Shown here in pieces: positions 16,284 through 24,922 of a stretch of 64,000 bases of DNA. The translations under genes and the position numbers were made by a program. The DNA comes from Massilia sp. PDC64 (GTDB lineage Bacteria; Pseudomonadota; Gammaproteobacteria; Burkholderiales; Burkholderiaceae_D), in the NCBI RefSeq assembly GCF_900101265.1, contig NZ_FMZS01000003.1:372001-436000 (forward strand), read 5' to 3'. Each line of letters opens with the position of its first letter. Position 1 is the first letter of the stretch. Under the pieces are notes generated by a model. That model did no database searches and was not told where the DNA came from. It saw nothing but the letters and a program-made list of their open reading frames with translations.

Positions 16284-17687
16284 ATGCAAGAACTCCGCCG
16301 TAACCCTCTCCCTGCCACCTCCGACGCTGCCGGCAACGCCGTGCCGCCGAAGGTCGGTTTCGTCTCGCTCGGCTGCCCGAAGGCGCTCGTCGACTCCGAA
16401 CAGATCCTCACGCAGCTGCGCGCGGAGGGTTACGAGACCGCCAAGTCGTATGCCGGCGCGGACCTCGTGATCGTCAACACCTGCGGCTTCATCGACGCGG
16501 CCGTGCAGGAATCGCTGGATGCGATCGGCGAGGCGCTGGCCGAAAACGGCAAGGTGATCGTCACGGGCTGCCTCGGCGCCAAGAAGGATGCCTCCGGCAG
16601 CGACATCATCACCAAGGTGCACCCGAAGGTGCTCGCGGTGACCGGCCCGCACGCCGTCGCCGAAGTGATGGAGTCCGTGCACACGCACCTGCCCAAGCCG
16701 CACGACCCGTTCGTCGACCTCGTGCCGGACCACGGCGTCAAGCTGACGCCCAAGCACTACGCGTACCTGAAGATCTCGGAAGGCTGCAATCACCGCTGCA
16801 GCTTCTGTATCATCCCGTCGATGCGCGGCGACCTCGTGTCGCGTCCCATTCACGACGTCTTGCAGGAAGCGGAAAACCTGTTCAAGGCGGGCGTGAAGGA
16901 ACTGCTGGTGATCTCGCAGGATACGAGCGCCTACGGTGTCGACGTCAAGTTCCGCACGGGCTTCTGGAACGGCCGCCCCGTCAAGACGCACATGACGCAG
17001 CTGACGGAAGCGCTGGGCCAGATGGCGAAGCAGTACGGCGCGTGGGTGCGCCTGCACTACGTGTACCCGTACCCGCACGTGGACCAGGTGATCCCTTTCA
17101 TGGGCGAGAACGTCGTGCCTTACCTCGACATCCCGCTGCAGCACGCGCACCCGGACGTCCTCAAACGCATGAAGCGCCCGGCCAGCGGCGAGAAGAACCT
17201 CGACCGCATCCAGGCGTGGCGCAAGATGAATCCGGACCTCACGATCCGCTCCACGTTCATCGCCGGCTTCCCGGGCGAGACGGACGCGGAATTCGAATAC
17301 CTGCTGGACTTCCTGAAGGAAGCGCAGATCGACCGCCTGGGCTGCTTCGCGTACTCGCCGGTTGAAGGCGCGACGGCGAACGAGATCGCGAATCCGGTGC
17401 CGGACGAAGTCAAGGAAGAGCGCCGCGCGCGCGTGATGCTGCTGCAGGAAGAGATTTCGGCCAAGCGCCTGCAGGCGAAGGTCGGCAAGACGATCCGCGT
17501 GCTCGTCGACGAAGTGGGCCCGCGCGAAGCGATCGGCCGCTCGGCTGCGGATGCGCCGGAAATCGACGGCGTCGTGCACATCAAGCGCGCCCTCACGCCG
17601 GGCAAGGCCAAGCCGGCCGTGGGCGAATTCATCGAGGTGGTCGTGACGAAGGCGGATGCGCACGACCTGTGGGCGACGGTCGCCTGA
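16284..17687 (+). CDS. rimO: Ribosomal protein S12 methylthiotransferase RimO
   Basis: 467 aa, radical SAM methylthiotransferase that adds a methylthio group to the conserved Asp of ribosomal protein S12. The N-terminal UPF0004 domain carries the first cluster cysteines (SLGCPK, NTCGFID, TGCLG). The radical SAM cluster is CNHRCSFC (C168, C172, C175) followed by IPSMRG. The C-terminal TRAM domain ends [18 protein letters not shown]. The stretch [15 protein letters not shown] distinguishes RimO from MiaB. The first 25 residues are a variable extension. A terminator hairpin precedes it, so it is expressed apart from phaR. Confidence 0.94.
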   Translation: MQELRRNPLPATSDAAGNAVPPKVGFVSLGCPKALVDSEQILTQLRAEGYETAKSYAGADLVIVNTCGFIDAAVQESLDAIGEALAENGKVIVTGCLGAKKDASGSDIITKVHPKVLAVTGPHAVAEVMESVHTHLPKPHDPFVDLVPDHGVKLTPKHYAYLKISEGCNHRCSFCIIPSMRGDLVSRPIHDVLQEAENLFKAGVKELLVISQDTSAYGVDVKFRTGFWNGRPVKTHMTQLTEALGQMAKQYGAWVRLHYVYPYPHVDQVIPFMGENVVPYLDIPLQHAHPDVLKRMKRPASGEKNLDRIQAWRKMNPDLTIRSTFIAGFPGETDAEFEYLLDFLKEAQIDRLGCFAYSPVEGATANEIANPVPDEVKEERRARVMLLQEEISAKRLQAKVGKTIRVLVDEVGPREAIGRSAADAPEIDGVVHIKRALTPGKAKPAVGEFIEVVVTKADAHDLWATVA

Positions 17688-17711
17688 CCGACGCTGAAGG
17701 AAGGTAGCGAC

Positions 17712-18878
17712 GTGACGAAGAAGAAGTCCATCCAGACCACGCTCACCCACAACGACTACCGCCCGCCGGCCGGCTTCGCCGCGTACCCGACGGCGATCCA
17801 CCACGCGTCCACGGTCCTGTTCAAGGACGTGGCCAGCCTGCGCGCCGGCGACTGGCGCACGAAGCAGGGCTATACGTACGGCCTGCACGGCACGCCGACG
17901 ACGTTCACGCTGGAAGCGCGCGTCGCCGCCATCGAAGGCGGCACGCATTGCCTGCTGGCGCCGTCCGGCCTCGCCGCGATCTCGATGATCCTGCTGGCCC
18001 TGCTGAAGACGGGCGATGACGTCCTGTTGCCCGATAACGTCTACAACCCCACGCGCGAACTGGGTCGCTGGCTGGCAGCAGATTTCGGTGTCTCCGCGCG
18101 CTTCTACGATCCGCTCGTGGGTGCCGGCATTGCAGAGTTGATCCAGCCGAACACGAAGCTGATCTGGACCGAGGCGCCGGGTTCCGTGTCGATGGAAGTA
18201 CCGGACCTGCGCGCGATCAGCGCGGCGGCAAAGGCGAAGGGCATCCCGGTCGCGCTGGACAACACGTGGTCCGCGGGCCTCGCGCTGCGCGGCTTCGACG
18301 TCGGCGCCGACATCGTCATGCACGCGCTGTCGAAATACCAGTCGGGCGGGTCGGACGTGCTGATGGGCGCCGTGATCACCCGCGATACCGCCCTCAACGA
18401 CCGTATCGCGGCCTCGCACATGCGCCTCGGCATGGGCGTGGGCGCGGACGACGCCTACCTCGTGCTGCGCGGTTTGGAGACGCTGAAGGTGCGTTTCGAC
18501 GCGCACGACGCGTCCGCACGCCAAGTGGCCGCGTGGCTCAAGGGCCGTCCGGAAATCGCGCAGGTGCTGCACCCGGCGTTCGAGGATTGCCCCGGCCACG
18601 ACGTGTGGAAACGGGACTTCACGGGCGCGGGCGGCCTGTTCTCCGTGATCTTCGACCCCCGCTATTCGGGCGAGCAGGTCGACCGCTTCGTCGAGGCCCT
18701 CGAACTGTTCGGCATCGGCTACAGCTGGGGCGGGACGCACAGCCTCGCCGTGCCGTACCGGATGCAGGGTATGCGCCGCAACTGGCCCGACACGGGGCCG
18801 CTCGTGCGCCTGAACATCGGCCTGGAAGGGACCGACGACCTCATCGCGGACCTCGAGCAGGCCCTCGGCAAGCTCTGA
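17712..18878 (+). CDS. metC: Cystathionine beta-lyase MetC
   Basis: 388 aa, PLP enzyme of the Cys/Met metabolism family that splits cystathionine to homocysteine. The pyridoxal lysine is in HALSKYQSGGSDVLMG. Other family pieces are YTYGLHGTPTTFTLE, LLAPSGLAAI, and TEAPGSVSMEVPDL, which is typical of cystathionine beta-lyases. The start is a GTG preceded by GAAGGAAGG at good distance. 24 bases after rimO, so co-transcription is possible. A convergent small membrane-protein gene begins directly after the stop. Confidence 0.9.
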   Translation: MTKKKSIQTTLTHNDYRPPAGFAAYPTAIHHASTVLFKDVASLRAGDWRTKQGYTYGLHGTPTTFTLEARVAAIEGGTHCLLAPSGLAAISMILLALLKTGDDVLLPDNVYNPTRELGRWLAADFGVSARFYDPLVGAGIAELIQPNTKLIWTEAPGSVSMEVPDLRAISAAAKAKGIPVALDNTWSAGLALRGFDVGADIVMHALSKYQSGGSDVLMGAVITRDTALNDRIAASHMRLGMGVGADDAYLVLRGLETLKVRFDAHDASARQVAAWLKGRPEIAQVLHPAFEDCPGHDVWKRDFTGAGGLFSVIFDPRYSGEQVDRFVEALELFGIGYSWGGTHSLAVPYRMQGMRRNWPDTGPLVRLNIGLEGTDDLIADLEQALGKL

Positions 18879-19241
18879 TCAGACGGGCATCGCGCGGTTG
18901 TTATTCAGGTCGAGGAACCCGCGGATGATCCGGTACGCCATCCATAACCACGCGCCGGCACCGATGAGCCAGGCGATCGGAATCCCGATGATCGTAATGG
19001 CCAGCACCACCGCGACCACCATCCAGATCAGATAGAACCAGAACGACCGGATCATCCACGTGTGGTGGCTGTAGACCATCGTCCCGGCCGTGTCGGGGCG
19101 CCGGATGTAATTGACGATCAGTACCAGGATCGACAGCATGCCGAGCGAAAAGAAAAAGGTGAGCGCGTGCGCGACGTACAGGATGCGGGCGAACTGTTTC
19201 GCATCCTCGAGGCCGCGTTCGTAGACGAGTTCCTGGGCCAT
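18879..19241 (-). CDS. Small membrane protein, DUF4870-like
   Basis: 120 aa with three hydrophobic segments (about residues 20-45, 65-80, 80-105), His-His-Thr-Trp between the first and second (YSHHTWMIRSFWFYLIW) and a short polar C-terminus. This layout resembles the DUF4870/Tic20-like family of small membrane proteins. The exact function is unknown. It ends on the base after the metC stop and follows trxC by 47 bases on the same strand, so a trxC-linked transcript is possible. Confidence 0.72.
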   Translation of the reverse strand: MAQELVYERGLEDAKQFARILYVAHALTFFFSLGMLSILVLIVNYIRRPDTAGTMVYSHHTWMIRSFWFYLIWMVVAVVLAITIIGIPIAWLIGAGAWLWMAYRIIRGFLDLNNNRAMPV

Positions 19242-19288
19242 GATCTCTCCGGGTTTCTAGATTGCCATTACGATAACCGATCGGCCGC

Positions 19289-19732
19289 TCAGGCGGCGCG
19301 CGCCGTCTGCTGCACCCAGGCGACGAGGCGGTTCGCATCCATCGCCCCCGCTTGCCGCGCGATCTCGCGGCCGCCCTGGAACAGCGCGATGGTCGGGATG
19401 CTGCGGATGTTGTAGCGCGCGGCGAGGTCCTGGGACGCCTCGGTGTCGACCTTCAGCAGCCGCACGTGCGGCTCGAGCCGGCCGGCGGCCTGCGCGTACG
19501 CGGGCGCCATCATGCGGCAGGGACCGCACCACGCGGCCCAGAAATCGACGAGGACGGGGATGTCGTTGCGGCCTACGTGCTTGTCGAAGCGGGCGGACGA
19601 GACATCGGTCGGTTGTGCCGTGAACAGCGCTTTTGCGCATTTGCCGCAGACGGGCTGGTCGGCCAGGCGCTCGCCGGCGACGCGGTTGACGGCGTCGCAA
19701 TGCGGACAGACGATGTGCAGGGACTCGGCCAT
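19289..19732 (-). CDS. trxC: Thioredoxin 2 (TrxC) with zinc-binding N-domain
   Basis: 147 aa. Four cysteines in two CxxC pairs (C9/C12 and C29/C32) form the zinc site that marks thioredoxin 2. The thioredoxin domain has the active site WCGPC (C69/C72), and the cis-Pro is in IRSIPTIALF. Cytoplasmic disulfide reductase linked to oxidative stress. The start is fixed by a strong Shine-Dalgarno, AAGGAGG, 7 bases before this ATG. The longer in-frame extension upstream has no such site. Confidence 0.93.
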   Translation of the reverse strand: MAESLHIVCPHCDAVNRVAGERLADQPVCGKCAKALFTAQPTDVSSARFDKHVGRNDIPVLVDFWAAWCGPCRMMAPAYAQAAGRLEPHVRLLKVDTEASQDLAARYNIRSIPTIALFQGGREIARQAGAMDANRLVAWVQQTARAA

Positions 19733-19845
19733 GGTGTTTCCTCCTTTGGTGATCGATATTCTAAGCCCGGTGGCGCGTGCGCCGTCCATCATGCCGTTCG
19801 GCATAGAATCGGGTGCCGGGCGGATGCCCTTCAACATGGGTCCAG

Positions 19846-20637
19846 ATGAGCGAATTGCAATCCACGGCAGTCGACGTCAATCGTCCCCTGATCGGCTGCG
19901 CCGGCTGGGGTCTCAACAAGGACGTGGCGGCCGATTTTCCCGCCGAAGGCAGCCACCTCGAACGTTATGCGGCCGTGTTCCCGGCCGTCGAGATCAATTC
20001 GTCGTTCTACCGCCCGCATCAGCCGCAGACCTACGCCCGCTGGGCCGCCAGCGTGCCCGACGCCTTCCGCTTCTCCGTCAAGCTGCCCAAGAGCATCACG
20101 CACGAGGCGAAGCTGGTCGACGCCGACGAACTGCTCGACCGCTTCGTGCGCGAGGCCGGCGAACTGGGGCCGAAACTGGGCTGCGTGCTCGTCCAGCTAC
20201 CGCCCAGCGGCGTGTTCGATGCGGACGTCGTCGCCGATTTCCTGCCGCGCCTGCGCGCCCGCTTTCCCTGCATGCTCGCGCTGGAAGGACGCCACCCGAC
20301 GTGGTTTGGCGATACGGCGACGGCGCTGCTGCGCGAGCACGGCGTCACGCGCGTGATGGCCGATCCGCCCGCCGGCCAGCCGGGTCCGCACGAGCCGACG
20401 ACGGCGTCGACCTACATCCGCCTGCACGGTACGCCGCGCATCTACTACTCGGCCTATCCGCCGGAGTTCCTGCGCGAGGTCGAGCAGAGGATCGCGGCAC
20501 TGGCGCGGCCCGGTGCGGATCTCTGGTGCATCTTCGATAACACGGCCGAAGGCCATTCGGTGCCGAACGCGCTGGAGGTGCTGCGCGGCGTGGACGAATC
20601 ATGGTCAGCGCGACTTTCCGCTTCTACGGCGAACTGA
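19846..20637 (+). CDS. DUF72 protein (YecE-like)
   Basis: 263 aa, TIM-barrel-like DUF72 family. Conserved pieces are IGCAGWGL near the N-terminus, FPAVEINSSFYRPH, FRFSVKLPKSITH, the YIRLHGTPRIYYSAY motif and CIFDNTAEGHSVPNAL at the end. The biochemical function of the family is not established, and a role in nucleic-acid or iron-sulfur repair has been suggested from context only. The ATG at 19846 gives the normal N-terminal distance to GCAGW. Its last 37 bases overlap the next gene in another frame, which suggests translational coupling. Confidence 0.85.
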   Translation: MSELQSTAVDVNRPLIGCAGWGLNKDVAADFPAEGSHLERYAAVFPAVEINSSFYRPHQPQTYARWAASVPDAFRFSVKLPKSITHEAKLVDADELLDRFVREAGELGPKLGCVLVQLPPSGVFDADVVADFLPRLRARFPCMLALEGRHPTWFGDTATALLREHGVTRVMADPPAGQPGPHEPTTASTYIRLHGTPRIYYSAYPPEFLREVEQRIAALARPGADLWCIFDNTAEGHSVPNALEVLRGVDESWSARLSASTAN

Positions 20638-21359
20638 ACGACTTCCTCGCGCGCGAGCGGCGCGGGCGCGCGTTCGCGACGCCGTGCGCGCGCGCCGCCA
20701 CGACCAAGCACATGATCGAGGCGCTCGGCGTGCCGCACACGGAGGTCGAGCTGGTGCTCCTGAACGGCGAGCCGAGGGGGCTGGAGGACATCCTGGAAGA
20801 GGGCGACCGCGTGGCCGTCTACCCGCGCTTCACTGCCCTCGACGTGGCCGACGTGGCGCGGCTGGACCAGCGTCCGCCGGGCCGCGTGCGCTTCGTCGCG
20901 GATGCCCACCTCGGCGGCCTCGCACGGCTGTTGAGAATGGCGGGGTTCGACACCATCTACCGCAACACGTTGAACGATGCCGAAGTCGAAGCGATCGCGC
21001 TCGACGACGGCCGCGCCGTGCTGACGCGCGACCGCGCACTGCTCAAGCGCCGCGGCATCGCGTACGGCTGCTATGTGCGGGCGCTGAAGGCGGAGGACCA
21101 ACTGCGCGAAGTGGTGGAGCGCTTCGGCCTGGCCGAGCGCATGCGCCCGTTCACGCTGTGCCTGTCATGCAACGCGCCGTTGCGGGCCGTGGCCAAGGCG
21201 GACGTGCTGGACCGGCTGCCGCCGCGCGTGGCCGCCACGCAGGACGAGTTCAGCACGTGCGACTGCTGCCACCGCGTGTTCTGGAAGGGCTCGCACTGGC
21301 AACGCATGGCGAGCGTGCTGGATGATATAAACTACATACCCGGACGAGCAATCCGTTGA
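20601..21359 (+). CDS. Mut7-C RNase-domain protein with ubiquitin-like N-domain
   Basis: 252 aa. The N-terminal 80 residues look like the Mut7-C ubiquitin/ThiS-like domain (FRFYGELNDFLARE, LLNGEPRGLEDILEEGDRVAVYPRF). The C-terminal Mut7-C domain has the PIN-like opening RFVADAHLGGLARLLRMAGFD, then LTRDRALL with acidic residues, and a zinc-ribbon with two CxxC pairs (CLSCN, CDCCHRVFWKGSHW). Predicted RNase by family. It starts inside the DUF72 gene (37-base overlap), and the unknown protein gene follows after 12 bases. Confidence 0.85.
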   Translation: MVSATFRFYGELNDFLARERRGRAFATPCARAATTKHMIEALGVPHTEVELVLLNGEPRGLEDILEEGDRVAVYPRFTALDVADVARLDQRPPGRVRFVADAHLGGLARLLRMAGFDTIYRNTLNDAEVEAIALDDGRAVLTRDRALLKRRGIAYGCYVRALKAEDQLREVVERFGLAERMRPFTLCLSCNAPLRAVAKADVLDRLPPRVAATQDEFSTCDCCHRVFWKGSHWQRMASVLDDINYIPGRAIR

Positions 21360-21371
21360 CAGCGTGAACCC

Positions 21372-21779
21372 ATGTTGCAACAAGTATCGATACCCATCCG
21401 TACCGAATGTCCCCCTGGCGCCTGCGTCTGCGAGCGCGAGATCCTGCTCGCCGATCCGGACGCGGACCTGCGCCCGCTGCGCCTCACGCGCACGGAAGAA
21501 CAGCGCCTGCTCGACCGCATCGACGCCGTCTCCACCTACGACGAACTGAAACGCCTGCAGGACCGCATCCGCGCCAATCTGGGCGTCGAATTGAGGATCA
21601 CGCCCGGCCCGAACGAGGTGCGCACCTTGCGCGGCATCCTCATCGTGCTGGAAGACCGGCCCGGCCTGTGCAAGAAGGTGCGCCAGTCCGTGCCGGCCGC
21701 GGTGCGCAGGGTGCTGGAGCGCCACCCCGAGATCACGTACGCCATCCTCGACGCGCACGATCTGTTCGGGGCGCCTTGA
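21372..21779 (+). CDS. Conserved-looking small protein, unknown
   Basis: 135 aa, not recognised. It has a Cys-rich N-terminus (ECPPGACVCERE, three cysteines), a helical middle (TYDELKRLQDRIRANLG) and a C-terminal part with a strand-rich look (LRGILIVLEDRPGLCKKVRQ) ending HPEITYAILDAHDLFG. No signal peptide or membrane segment. Codon use is like its neighbours. It starts 12 bases after the Mut7-C gene and is probably the third member of that transcript. The CxPGxCxC-type start could bind metal. That is a guess. Confidence 0.7.
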   Translation: MLQQVSIPIRTECPPGACVCEREILLADPDADLRPLRLTRTEEQRLLDRIDAVSTYDELKRLQDRIRANLGVELRITPGPNEVRTLRGILIVLEDRPGLCKKVRQSVPAAVRRVLERHPEITYAILDAHDLFGAP

Positions 21780-21781
21780 CT

Positions 21782-22537
21782 TTATCGTCCCGCCGCGCGC
21801 GCGTCGATCTCGTTGCCCAGGCGCCCGGCATAGCCGGGTCCATGCGCGGCATCGAGGGCGGCGACCGTGGTGCGGTTGAACTGGTTCCGGTACGTTTCGA
21901 ACGCCTCCTCATACACGTCGCCCGTGACCGACAAGGTAATGCCGTGGCGCGCGTATTCCCGGATGCGTCTGACGGTCTGAGGCCCGGGTGGCGGGCCCGG
22001 TTCCAGCAGGATCGGCGTGCCGGTCGCGAGGCAGATCCTCGCCCCGTCCACGCCGTCGAGCGGGCGGCCGTCTTCCCTCGCGATGGGGAGTTCGCCGCAC
22101 CCGAGCCGGGCCCTGGCGTCGCGGAATTGCGTGAGGCGGACGCACGCGAGGCGCGCATCGAACGTTGCCGGCAGGTTCGCCCAGCAGCGGGCGGCGTCGG
22201 GTCGCTGGCGGAATCCGAGCGCGCCCTTGTCCAGCGCATCCGCGAGCCGCAGCACGGCGCCGCGCCGTCCGCGCAGGGCCGCCCAGTAGAGATTGTGGAT
22301 CCCTTCGAAGGGGCGCGCCTTCGCGGCGCGCGCATGCGGACCGAGGAATAATTCGGCGAGGCGCTCCTGTTTTGCTCCGTCGCCGTTGTCCGTCTCCGCC
22401 CGCCAGACGTTGGCCAGGGTTTCGTAGTCGCCCATGCGCAACAGCCAGGCTTCGTACGCGGGATCGGCCTGCGCATGAGCCGGTGGCGCGAGGCCGGCGG
22501 CAAGGACGGCCGCAAGCAGTGCGGCGCGCGCTTTCAT
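21782..22537 (-). CDS. Secreted protein with Sel1-like helices, unknown
   Basis: 251 aa from the ATG chosen. A clean signal peptide (MKARAALLAAVLAAGLAPPAHA, cleaved after AHA, first residues of the mature protein QADPAYEAW) shows periplasmic or secreted location. The central helices (about residues 55-115, LYWAALRGRRGAVLRLADAL, GFRQRPDAARCW) resemble degenerate Sel1/TPR repeats. Four cysteines are present. Its ATG overlaps the stop of the upstream gene (TGATG), so it is the last member of a coupled chain running from 23845. Convergent with the unknown gene ending 2 bases away. Confidence 0.7.
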   Translation of the reverse strand: MKARAALLAAVLAAGLAPPAHAQADPAYEAWLLRMGDYETLANVWRAETDNGDGAKQERLAELFLGPHARAAKARPFEGIHNLYWAALRGRRGAVLRLADALDKGALGFRQRPDAARCWANLPATFDARLACVRLTQFRDARARLGCGELPIAREDGRPLDGVDGARICLATGTPILLEPGPPPGPQTVRRIREYARHGITLSVTGDVYEEAFETYRNQFNRTTVAALDAAHGPGYAGRLGNEIDARAAGR

Positions 22538-22884
22538 CAGCTGTCGAAATCCTCGGCGAGGTTCTTCCATCCCTTGCTCTTGGCGAACGGCGCGAATTCC
22601 TCGGGCGCCTCGAGCACGATGAGACGGCTTTCCTGCAGGCCCGGATCGCTGTGACCGAAGTCCGGCCCCTTGTAGCCGACGGCGCGCAGCCGGTCGATGA
22701 TGGCGCGCACGAGGACGGGATCCTTGTAGGCGCCGGGTTCGAGGCGGTTCTTGAACTCGACGTACACGTCGATGATCCCGTAGCCCTCGTCGAAAATGCG
22801 GATCGCCTTCACGTCGAGGGTACGGCCGTTGCCGTCCCTGGCCTGGAACGGGCCGGACAGCTCGATGTCGGAATCGGTAGTCAT
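22537..22884 (-). CDS. Small unknown protein
   Basis: 115 aa, not recognised. Soluble, acidic at both ends, with mixed strands and helices (VKAIRIFDEGYGIIDVYVEFKN, LVRAIIDRLRAVGYKGPDFGH, EFAPFAKSKGWKNLAEDFD). The start overlaps the stop of the GNAT gene by 4 bases (ATGA) and its stop overlaps the start of the secreted protein gene (TGATG). This packing is the main evidence that it is real. A longer frame upstream exists but overlaps the GNAT gene almost entirely. Confidence 0.68.
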   Translation of the reverse strand: MTTDSDIELSGPFQARDGNGRTLDVKAIRIFDEGYGIIDVYVEFKNRLEPGAYKDPVLVRAIIDRLRAVGYKGPDFGHSDPGLQESRLIVLEAPEEFAPFAKSKGWKNLAEDFDS

Positions 22885-23354
22885 GGCGTCAAGCTTACCA
22901 CTTCGGGGCGTTCCAGCGTGTAGGCGATCTCGGACGCGTCGACGGGCTCGCGCTGCCACCCCTGGGCCGCATAGAAACGGTCGGCCCGCGTATCGGCGCC
23001 CGTGGTCAGGCGGATGCGCGCGTGGCCCTGTTCGAACAGCCATGCCGTCGCCAAGTCGAGCAGGGCCTTGCCGAGTCCACGTCCTTCCTGGCCCGGCTGG
23101 ATGAAAAGTGCCCAGATCGAAGCGTTCGTATTGTCGGCGTAGCTGAAGCCCACGATCCCGCCATCCGCTTCCGCCACCCAGCCGCGGCCGGACCGTTCCA
23201 GGAAATCCTCGTACATCGCGACGGTGATCCGCGTGGGATCCCGCAGGACGTTTTCAGTGACGGCCAGGCGGATGCGCGACATGGCGGGGATGTCGGCGTG
23301 GGTTGCCCGTCTGAGATGTGCGTGCGATTCGGCGGTTAGCGTCAGTGATTGCAT
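22881..23354 (-). CDS. GNAT family N-acetyltransferase
   Basis: 157 aa with a typical GNAT fold: RRATHADIPAMSRIR at the start, the core GWVAEADGGIVGFSYAD, then IWALFIQPGQEGRGLGKALLDLA, which contains the acetyl-CoA loop (QEGRGLG, of the Q/RxxGxG/A type). The C-terminus is RFYAAQGWQREPVD. The substrate is unknown. The ATG overlaps the stop of the upstream DUF4265-like gene (TGATG), so the two are coupled. Confidence 0.85.
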   Translation of the reverse strand: MQSLTLTAESHAHLRRATHADIPAMSRIRLAVTENVLRDPTRITVAMYEDFLERSGRGWVAEADGGIVGFSYADNTNASIWALFIQPGQEGRGLGKALLDLATAWLFEQGHARIRLTTGADTRADRFYAAQGWQREPVDASEIAYTLERPEVVSLTP

Positions 23355-23845
23355 CAGTTTTCGTTCCACCAATTTAGAGGTACGCCGTCCCGGTCGTAGA
23401 CGTTTCCATATTCCCATTCGCAAGCGTCGGGAGGCAGTCGACTCAGCAGCGATTCGAGCGCGGCAAATCCAATATCGACGTTTGCGCTCAACAGCAGCAA
23501 GGACGTCCCTGTACTGTCGCTGCTGTTGCGTGCCACTTCGTACCGTCCACCTTTCTGCGTGAGCTCATCGATGAGATCTTTGACTTCGGGCCGATCCAGT
23601 ACGCCGCGCAAATAGGCTCGCACCGTGAGTTCGCGGGATCGCTTTACAAGTTCGAATTCACCTCGCTCAGGGTTCAGGAGGCGAAAGTGGTCGTCGAGCG
23701 CCAAACCGTAGACGAACGCCGGAATACTGCGCGCAATGAAGACATCTTCTGTCGCAGTTGCTACAGCCAGGATTACCTCACGCCTGTCCGTTTTCTCATC
23801 GATCAGCAGCGCAATTCTTGCCGGATCGGTAGGTACGTCTTCCAA
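23354..23845 (-). CDS. DUF4265-like protein, lower GC than its neighbours
   Basis: 163 aa, soluble. The segment DVFIARSIPAFVYGLALDDHFRLL fits the DUF4265 pattern (short acidic lead, then xxIPFxxYGxxLGD), quoted here in part as SIPAFVYGLALDD. The C-terminus is tryptophan-rich (CEWEYGNVYDRDGVPLNWW). Hand counts on three 60-base lines give about 55% GC, against roughly 65-70% around it, which suggests recent acquisition. DUF4265 genes sit near secretion and toxin/immunity loci in some genomes, but no toxin is seen here. First gene of the overlapping chain down to 21782. Confidence 0.6.
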   Translation of the reverse strand: MEDVPTDPARIALLIDEKTDRREVILAVATATEDVFIARSIPAFVYGLALDDHFRLLNPERGEFELVKRSRELTVRAYLRGVLDRPEVKDLIDELTQKGGRYEVARNSSDSTGTSLLLLSANVDIGFAALESLLSRLPPDACEWEYGNVYDRDGVPLNWWNEN

Positions 23846-23860
23846 TCGCCTCTCCTACAC

Positions 23861-24280
23861 CTATTTCACGAAATACCCGGACACCTTCCAGCTGCCGTCC
23901 CGCTCGCGCATCGGCACCACGGTCTCCACGGCATGCGCCTTGTGTTCGAACTGCGTGTCGTACTGGATCACGACATATTCGCCATCCGGCGCGCCCGGCA
24001 GCGAACGCTTGTATTCCGACGACACCATCTTGCGCGCCGTGACGGCGCCGAGCGGTTGCCGTGCCTGCCTGAGTGCCGCCGACCAGTCGGCCTTCGACAC
24101 CGCAGCCTGGAACGCGGACGCGGCCTGGTCCCACGTGGCGACGCCGTCGCCGGCATCGGCCGGGACGAGCCAGCGGTTGGCGGCATCGACCGCGTTGCGC
24201 ACGGCATCCGGCTGTTGGGCATGTGCGAAGGGGGCCGCGCACGCGGCGGCCAGTACGAACAGTGCGGCAAGCTGTTTCAT
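23861..24280 (-). CDS. Secreted DUF4019-like protein
   Basis: 139 aa. Signal peptide MKQLAALFVLAAACAAPFAHA, then one compact domain: AANRWLVPADAGDGVATWDQAASAFQ, quoted in part, with WDQAASAF, WSAALRQARQPLG, MVSSEYKRSLPGAPDGEYVVIQYDTQF and a C-terminal GSWKVSGYFV. This matches the DUF4019 pattern (W at the start, RxxLG, EYxVxxY, WxVxGYFI). Periplasmic, function unknown. It lies 13 bases after the ABC ATPase gene on the same strand, so it may be in the ABC transporter transcript. Confidence 0.78.
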   Translation of the reverse strand: MKQLAALFVLAAACAAPFAHAQQPDAVRNAVDAANRWLVPADAGDGVATWDQAASAFQAAVSKADWSAALRQARQPLGAVTARKMVSSEYKRSLPGAPDGEYVVIQYDTQFEHKAHAVETVVPMRERDGSWKVSGYFVK

Positions 24281-24293
24281 CGAGGCTCCCTGA

Positions 24294-24914
24294 TTAACCG
24301 TTTGTCAGTGTTTCGAATTCTACGACGGCCGCGCCGACCGCATCCGCGAACGCCTTGTCATGCGTGGACATGAACACGACCGACGTCTCCCGTTGCGCCG
24401 CCAGGAGGTCGGCCAGCACGCCGCGCGCGTCCGCATCGAGGCCGTTCGACGGTTCGTCGAGCAGCAGCACGGCGGGTTCGCCGATCCAGGCCGCCGCGAG
24501 CATCAGCTTCTTTTGCGTGCCCAGCGACATGGCGCCGCAGCGCGTGTCGAGATGGCGGGCCAGGCCGAAGCGGTCGACGATGCGGGTGACCTTGTCCGGG
24601 ATGGCGCAGCCTTTGGCCCAGGCCACGAACGCGAGCAGTTCGCGGCCCGTCACGAACGGGTACACGGGGCACTCGTCCGGCGCGTAGGCCAGCCGGGCCT
24701 TCGCGGCGGCCGGTTGCGTGCGGAGGGAAAGTCCGTCGATGACGATGTCGCCGTCGTCGGCCTCGTCCACGCCGGCCAGCACCCGCAACAGGGTCGATTT
24801 GCCGATGCCGTTCGGTCCCCGCAACGCCCAGGCGCCCGGCGCGAAGCGGCCCGTCCGCCCTTGCAGGACCGGCCGGGATCCATACGATTTGCTCACGTTC
24901 TCGAAGCGCAGCAT
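24294..24914 (-). CDS. ABC transporter ATP-binding protein
   Basis: 206 aa, a compact single-domain ABC ATPase. Walker A is GPNGIGKST, Walker B is VLLLDEPSNGLD and the H-loop is in STHDKAFADA. The signature motif is unusual: SLGTQKKLML in place of LSGGQ. The Q-loop position reads APDECPVYPF without a clear Gln. Such changes occur in CcmA-like and ABC-2 exporters. Lies 8 bases downstream of its permease gene. The substrate is unknown. The in-frame extension further upstream would overlap the permease and is not used. Confidence 0.82.
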   Translation of the reverse strand: MLRFENVSKSYGSRPVLQGRTGRFAPGAWALRGPNGIGKSTLLRVLAGVDEADDGDIVIDGLSLRTQPAAAKARLAYAPDECPVYPFVTGRELLAFVAWAKGCAIPDKVTRIVDRFGLARHLDTRCGAMSLGTQKKLMLAAAWIGEPAVLLLDEPSNGLDADARGVLADLLAAQRETSVVFMSTHDKAFADAVGAAVVEFETLTNG

Positions 24915-24922
24915 GGTGTCTC

